Origin: an uncultured Acetatifactor sp.
GTDB lineage: Bacteria; Bacillota; Clostridia; Lachnospirales; Lachnospiraceae
Direction of reading: 5' to 3'
Assembly: GCA_947625675.1 (NCBI GenBank)
Contig: CANQPH010000012.1
Span: 1 to 64,000, forward strand
DNA length: 64,000 nt
A program made the translations under genes and the position numbers. Under the pieces are notes generated by a model, which was not told where the DNA came from, made no database searches, and saw nothing but the letters and a program-made list of their open reading frames with translations. Below, piece after piece: positions 61,209 to 64,000 of this stretch. Positions within the stretch are counted from its first letter, which is position 1. Every line of letters starts with the position of its first letter.

Positions 61209-61319
61209 AAGCAATTTGTAACGCTCCAGCACAAATTGTTACAAAATTACAAATCATACTTTGTTATTTTTGCTTCTGTTTCATAAGTATATTTTAACAA
61301 TGATCGCTATAATTTGCAA
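61209..61319 (-). promoter_or_regulatory. Promoter and dyad of the first DUF4143 gene
   Basis: On the minus strand TTGCAA (61314-61319) and TAAAAT (61291-61296) are 17 bp apart. In the leader, TTTGTAAC and GTTACAAA form an inverted repeat (about 61209-61242), and GAGAAAT/ATTTCTC another (about 61172-61197). Either could be an operator or RNA hairpin. Confidence 0.55.
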
Positions 61320-61384
61320 GTATATTTTTTAAATTTCTTTCCCACGTTTCTCCTCCGCCTTCCGCACATAAAGAATTTACATCG

Positions 61385-61462
61385 AATAGGGCATGAGCAC
61401 ATGCCTCTCAATTGAAAATATTATTTGTGACGCTCCAGGGGTTGTCGGGCCCTATTTTTTTT
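61385..61462 (+). terminator. Terminator-like structured element upstream of the second YbaK gene
   Basis: AATAGGGC (61385-61392) can pair with GCCCTATT (61449-61456), which runs into eight T residues (61455-61462). Inside is a small hairpin GCATG-AGCA-CATGC, and GGGG/CCC-type pairing offers an alternative. No plus-strand gene lies just upstream to need termination, so attenuation of the leader is possible. Confidence 0.5.
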
Positions 61463-61469
61463 GATACAA

Positions 61470-61590
61470 TATTACAGTTCTTCCGATATGGGATAGTCCC
61501 TTCGGTATGGGACGATTCTCTCAATGGGATAGTGCTTCTTTCGGTATGGGATGATTCTCTCAATATAGGATAGTGCCTCCCTCGGTACGG
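61470..61590. repeat. Degenerate tandem repeats upstream of the second YbaK gene
   Basis: CGGTATGGGAYGATTCTCTC followed by AATGGGATAGTGC or AATATAGGATAGTGCC occurs as two full copies, near 61499 and 61540, with partial copies on either side (CCGATATGGGATAGTCC; CCTCGGTACGG). Period is about 39-42 bp. The array ends 35 bp before the start codon. Confidence 0.7.
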
Positions 61591-61624
61591 AGGAAGCGCA
61601 GCGAAAAACGCAGGAGGCCTTTAT

Positions 61625-62098
61625 ATGGCAATCGAAAAGGTAAAAGAATATTTCAGAAAATACGGCATGGAGGAGCGGGTGCTGGAACTGGCGGATTCCA
61701 GTGCGACGGTGGAACTGGCCGCCGAGGCGCTGCACTGCGAGCCCTGTCGGATCGCCAAGACCCTGTCCTTCCTGGTGAACGGCGGCCCCATCCTGGTTGT
61801 CACGGCCGGGGATGCCAAGATCGACAATGCAAAATACAAGGTGCAGTTCGGCGCCAAAGCCAAAATGCTGACCCCGGAGGAAGCGGTGACCCTGGTGGGC
61901 CACGCCGTGGGAGGCGTGTGTCCCTTTGCCGTCAATAACGGGGTGACCGTATACCTGGATCAATCCCTCAGACGGTTCCAAACCGTGTTCCCGGCCTGCG
62001 GCAGCGGCAACAGCGCCATCGAGCTCACCATCCCGGAACTGGAGCGGTACTCCGGCTTCCTGGCCTGGGTGGACGTCTGCAAGGGGTGGAACGCCTGA
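61625..62098 (+). CDS. YbaK/EbsC family aminoacyl-tRNA deacylase-like protein
   Basis: The 157-residue protein belongs to the YbaK/EbsC superfamily: RVLELADSSATVELAAEALH, CEPCRIAKTLSFLVNGGPIL (conserved Lys near residue 48), VTAGDAKIDNAKYKVQFGAK and AVGGVCPFAVNNGVTVYLDQ. Such proteins hydrolyse mischarged tRNAs or act on related aminoacyl substrates. It is shorter than the YbaK at 58439-58924 and only distantly similar, so it is likely to act on a different tRNA. It lies between two DUF4143 ATPase genes, behind a repeat array and a terminator-like structure. Confidence 0.88.
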   Translation: MAIEKVKEYFRKYGMEERVLELADSSATVELAAEALHCEPCRIAKTLSFLVNGGPILVVTAGDAKIDNAKYKVQFGAKAKMLTPEEAVTLVGHAVGGVCPFAVNNGVTVYLDQSLRRFQTVFPACGSGNSAIELTIPELERYSGFLAWVDVCKGWNA

Positions 62099-62123
62099 GA
62101 CGGCGGACTGCCCAAGACAAACG

Positions 62124-62222
62124 GTAACAGTTCAGACGCGCCGTTCGCAAAGTTGCGCTTATGCGCTTCCCGGCGCCATGCGCCTACCTTTGCTCATGAG
62201 ATGGCCGCCTCCCGCAATTCAC
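62124..62222. mobile_element. 100-bp MITE-like hairpin element, copy B (degenerate right end)
   Basis: Aligns with 43932-44031 over its full length with one single-base indel. GTAACAGTTCAG opens it, TTCGCAAAG and CTACCTTTGCTCAT are conserved, and the apical hairpin is GCGC-TTAT-GCGC, replacing an A-U pair of copy A by G-C. The right terminal repeat has decayed to CCGCAATTCAC. It fills the gap between convergent YbaK and DUF4143 genes. Confidence 0.75.
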
Positions 62223-62223
62223 A

Positions 62224-63516
62224 TCACAGCAGTTCCTTCGTTTTTCGGACCAAATACAGGGGGAGATTGACAAAGTCTCCATCTTTGCGGTAGCCCCGTT
62301 TTGAAAAACGGATCGCATGTTCCGGATGCCGTTCGGAAATATATTTTTTGAAAGTTGGGGCGGACTTGTCTTCGCCCCCCTTCACCTCCACCGGAATGAT
62401 CTCCGAACCATTCTGCAGGACGAAATCCAGCTCGCCGCTTTTGTCCGAAAAATAGTGCGGCTCCACTTCAAATTGTCCCCGAAGCTGTTGAAGGACGTAA
62501 TTTTCCGTCAGCGGCCCTTTGAACTGATAATCAGCTTTCAAAAGCACGGCGCCGTTGTCAATTCCCGCCATATGCTTGAGCAGTCCCGTATCAAACAGGA
62601 AAAGCTTGAATTGGTCCAGCTTGTCAAATGCGGGAAGCGGATGCTCCGCTTTGGACACATTATAAACCCGGTTCAATATGCCGGCCGACACAAGCCATTC
62701 AATGGCTTCCTCAAAATCTCTGGCCCTGCCGCCCTCCCGCACGGCTCCGTACATGAATTTTTCATTCGATTTTGCGAGCTGTGCGACAATGCTTCGAAAG
62801 ACCATCAAAATCCGCCCGCTGTTCACCTTGCCGTTATGTTTGGAAAAATCATTTTCGTAGATCGCAACCAGCTCTCTTTGAATCTGCGAAATTCTGGCGG
62901 GATCCCGATATTTGACCCAGGAAGCGACACACTCCGGCATCCCTCCAATAATGAGATAACTGTTATAAGCTTCCAGCAGACGATGATGGAAGATTTCCTC
63001 GATCTGTTGATTTTTCTCTATGCCTTTATAATAGGTAAAAAGCGAGGGCCAGACGGCTTCCAGGAACTCATCAAAGGTCAAAGGATAGAGATCCAAAAGG
63101 TTGACCACGCCCACCGGATAGGACTTCGGCTTTGCGAGAAGGGTTCCAAACAGGCTTCCGGCAGCGATAACATGATACTCATTTGCCTTTTCCCTGAAAT
63201 ATTTGAGCGAATTCAGCGCTTCGGGACATTCCTGAATCTCATCGAACAGAATGAGGGTTTCCCCAGGCATGACCTTCTCTCCCGCAATCAGAGAAAGCAT
63301 CTCCACTATCCGCTGCGGGTTTTTATTGGTCTCAAAAATGGACTTCAGCTCGTCTTCCTCGTCAAAATTAAAATAGACGCAGTTTTTGTAGTAACTTTTG
63401 CCGAATTCTTTCATCAACCAGGTCTTGCCCACCTGGCGGGCTCCCCGTATGACCAAAGGTTTGCGGTCTTCATCAGCTTTCCACCTAATCAGAGCCGAAA
63501 TGGCGTTTCGTTCCAC
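62224..63516 (-). CDS. AAA+ ATPase with DUF4143 domain, second copy
   Basis: The 430-residue protein has Walker A VIRGARQVGKTWLMKEF (near residue 22), Walker B TLILFDEIQECPEALN (near 95), and a C-terminal DUF4143 domain (LFLFDTGLLKHMAGIDNGAV) ending in a nuclease-like strand ELDFVLQNGSEIIPVEVKGG (D-x(n)-E-x-K). It shares architecture but little sequence with the copy at 59652-61112. The GTG at 63516 follows AAGGGGTGAAAATA; an upstream frame from 63576 lacks a site. Function unknown. Confidence 0.88.
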   Translation of the reverse strand: MERNAISALIRWKADEDRKPLVIRGARQVGKTWLMKEFGKSYYKNCVYFNFDEEDELKSIFETNKNPQRIVEMLSLIAGEKVMPGETLILFDEIQECPEALNSLKYFREKANEYHVIAAGSLFGTLLAKPKSYPVGVVNLLDLYPLTFDEFLEAVWPSLFTYYKGIEKNQQIEEIFHHRLLEAYNSYLIIGGMPECVASWVKYRDPARISQIQRELVAIYENDFSKHNGKVNSGRILMVFRSIVAQLAKSNEKFMYGAVREGGRARDFEEAIEWLVSAGILNRVYNVSKAEHPLPAFDKLDQFKLFLFDTGLLKHMAGIDNGAVLLKADYQFKGPLTENYVLQQLRGQFEVEPHYFSDKSGELDFVLQNGSEIIPVEVKGGEDKSAPTFKKYISERHPEHAIRFSKRGYRKDGDFVNLPLYLVRKTKELL

Positions 63517-63943
63517 TATTTTCACCCCTTTTTTCGTGGATGCACATAGCGTAACACATTTTTTCGGCTTTTTCAACGGAGATTTCCCACATTTTTCCTA
63601 GCTTTTTATAGGTTATATGCCATTTTTTCCAAATTGATTTTCAAATTGTGCCAACAACAGCCCCGCCGCCCCTATTCGGCGCCCGCCAATCTGCACCGAA
63701 CCAGACCGCCAGCAAGACGCACAGCTTTCATTCGTCAGCACCCCCCAAAATATATCCCATATCACTATATCATTGCATTTCCCCCATTTTGTGTTTTCCG
63801 CCGCTCTGCAAAAAGCACCGTGCGGTTTCATTTGGGCCGATATGGCAATTCACAGACAAAAAATTCTCAATTCTTCCATGGGACTATATTGCTTATCCAT
63901 ATACTCTGTATTAGCGTTGCTTTATAACTGTGCCGTTAATCCA
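63517..63943. other. Gene-free stretch near the right edge
   Basis: About 430 bp with no supported gene. A short minus-strand frame (63613-63831) has neither ribosome binding site nor similarity. The right part is AT-rich and leads into a promoter-like region. Confidence 0.5.
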
Positions 63944-63966
63944 TATAATTATCGTAAAAGGCACAG
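63921..63966 (+). promoter_or_regulatory. Promoter-like region with CTGTGCC/GGCACAG dyad
   Basis: TTTATA (63921-63926) and TATAAT (63944-63949) are 17 bp apart. CTGTGCC (63929-63935) and GGCACAG (63960-63966) form an inverted repeat around the -10 box, as an operator might. It faces the partial frame at 63986. Confidence 0.5.
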
Positions 63967-63985
63967 AAAAGGATATGGTGTATTT

Positions 63986-64000
63986 ATGATTGACAAGCGA
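63986..64000 (+). CDS. Possible gene start truncated by window end
   Basis: ATGATTGACAAGCGA begins 20 bp after AAAAGGATATGG and about 30 bp after a good -10 box. Only five codons are visible (MIDKR), so neither the gene nor a product can be confirmed. Confidence 0.3.

Noticed and set aside
62317..63549. 410-codon plus-strand open frame
   Set aside because: Antisense of the second DUF4143 ATPase, whose Walker motifs are unambiguous.
63613..63831. 72-codon minus-strand open frame near the window end
   Set aside because: No ribosome binding site, no hydrophobic or domain pattern, and AT-rich repeat-free sequence of non-coding appearance.

Overview
The window looks like a chromosomal segment of a spore-forming member of the Firmicutes, most likely Clostridia/Lachnospiraceae. 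Evidence: strong GGAGG ribosome binding sites, sigma-A promoters of the TTGACA-17-TATAAT type, a BofA homologue, class I two-subunit fumarase, a Gram-positive type Tad locus, and many Clostridia-typical DUF families (DUF4358, DUF4173, DUF2812, DUF2975, DUF2508, DUF5702, DUF6382). No rRNA, IS transposase, prophage or CRISPR array was seen; one tRNA (Lys, CTT) is present. Assignments rest on motif recognition by eye, without database searches.

Layout. 0-3.7 kb (minus): plsC, fumarase beta and alpha subunits, a HIT protein and a rhomboid protease. 3.8-13.9 kb (minus): an eleven-gene Tad (tight adherence/Flp pilus) operon with its own promoter at 13.9 kb: prepilin peptidase, TadZ, TadA, TadB, TadC, Flp pilin, DUF5702 protein, TadE-like protein with two putative metal-binding modules, second prepilin peptidase, TadE, FHA protein. 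14-21 kb: bofA, a divergent DUF2508 gene, glgB, a 1,000-residue TPR/acidic-repeat/degenerate AAA+ protein, and rsmA. 21-25.6 kb: DHHW, MBOAT and DUF4358 genes (cell-surface O-acylation) and a D,D-carboxypeptidase. 25.7-34 kb: AlbA_2 regulator-like protein, a DUF2975/XRE/DUF4173 membrane operon, a PadR/DUF2812 pair and a MATE gene broken by one amber codon. 34-41 kb: tatD, tRNA-Lys, an EamA transporter, GH43 lipoprotein, CofE-like ligase and asnB. 41-49.7 kb: LRR membrane protein, Rpn nuclease, a response regulator/kinase/lipoprotein operon, and cysK with an Rrf2 regulator. 49.7-58.3 kb: carbohydrate genes (AGE isomerase, solute-binding protein, AraC regulator, GPH symporter, alpha/beta hydrolase). 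58.4-63.5 kb: two YbaK-type deacylases, an MBL hydrolase and two DUF4143 ATPases.

The most striking non-genic signal is the abundance of short, degenerate tandem repeat arrays (units of about 18-40 bp). They lie mostly just upstream of start codons (bofA, DUF2975, PadR, response regulator, second YbaK, DHHW) and also inside genes. In addition there are two copies of a 100-bp hairpin element with terminal inverted repeats (43932-44031, 62124-62222), whose apical stem differs by paired changes, and a 37-bp sequence present in inverted orientation at both edges of the LRR/Rpn segment. A perfect 38-bp palindrome covers the PadR promoter, and a dyad sits at the expected start of the cysK-rrf2 transcript. 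Many starts here are GTG or TTG and were chosen from ribosome binding sites.
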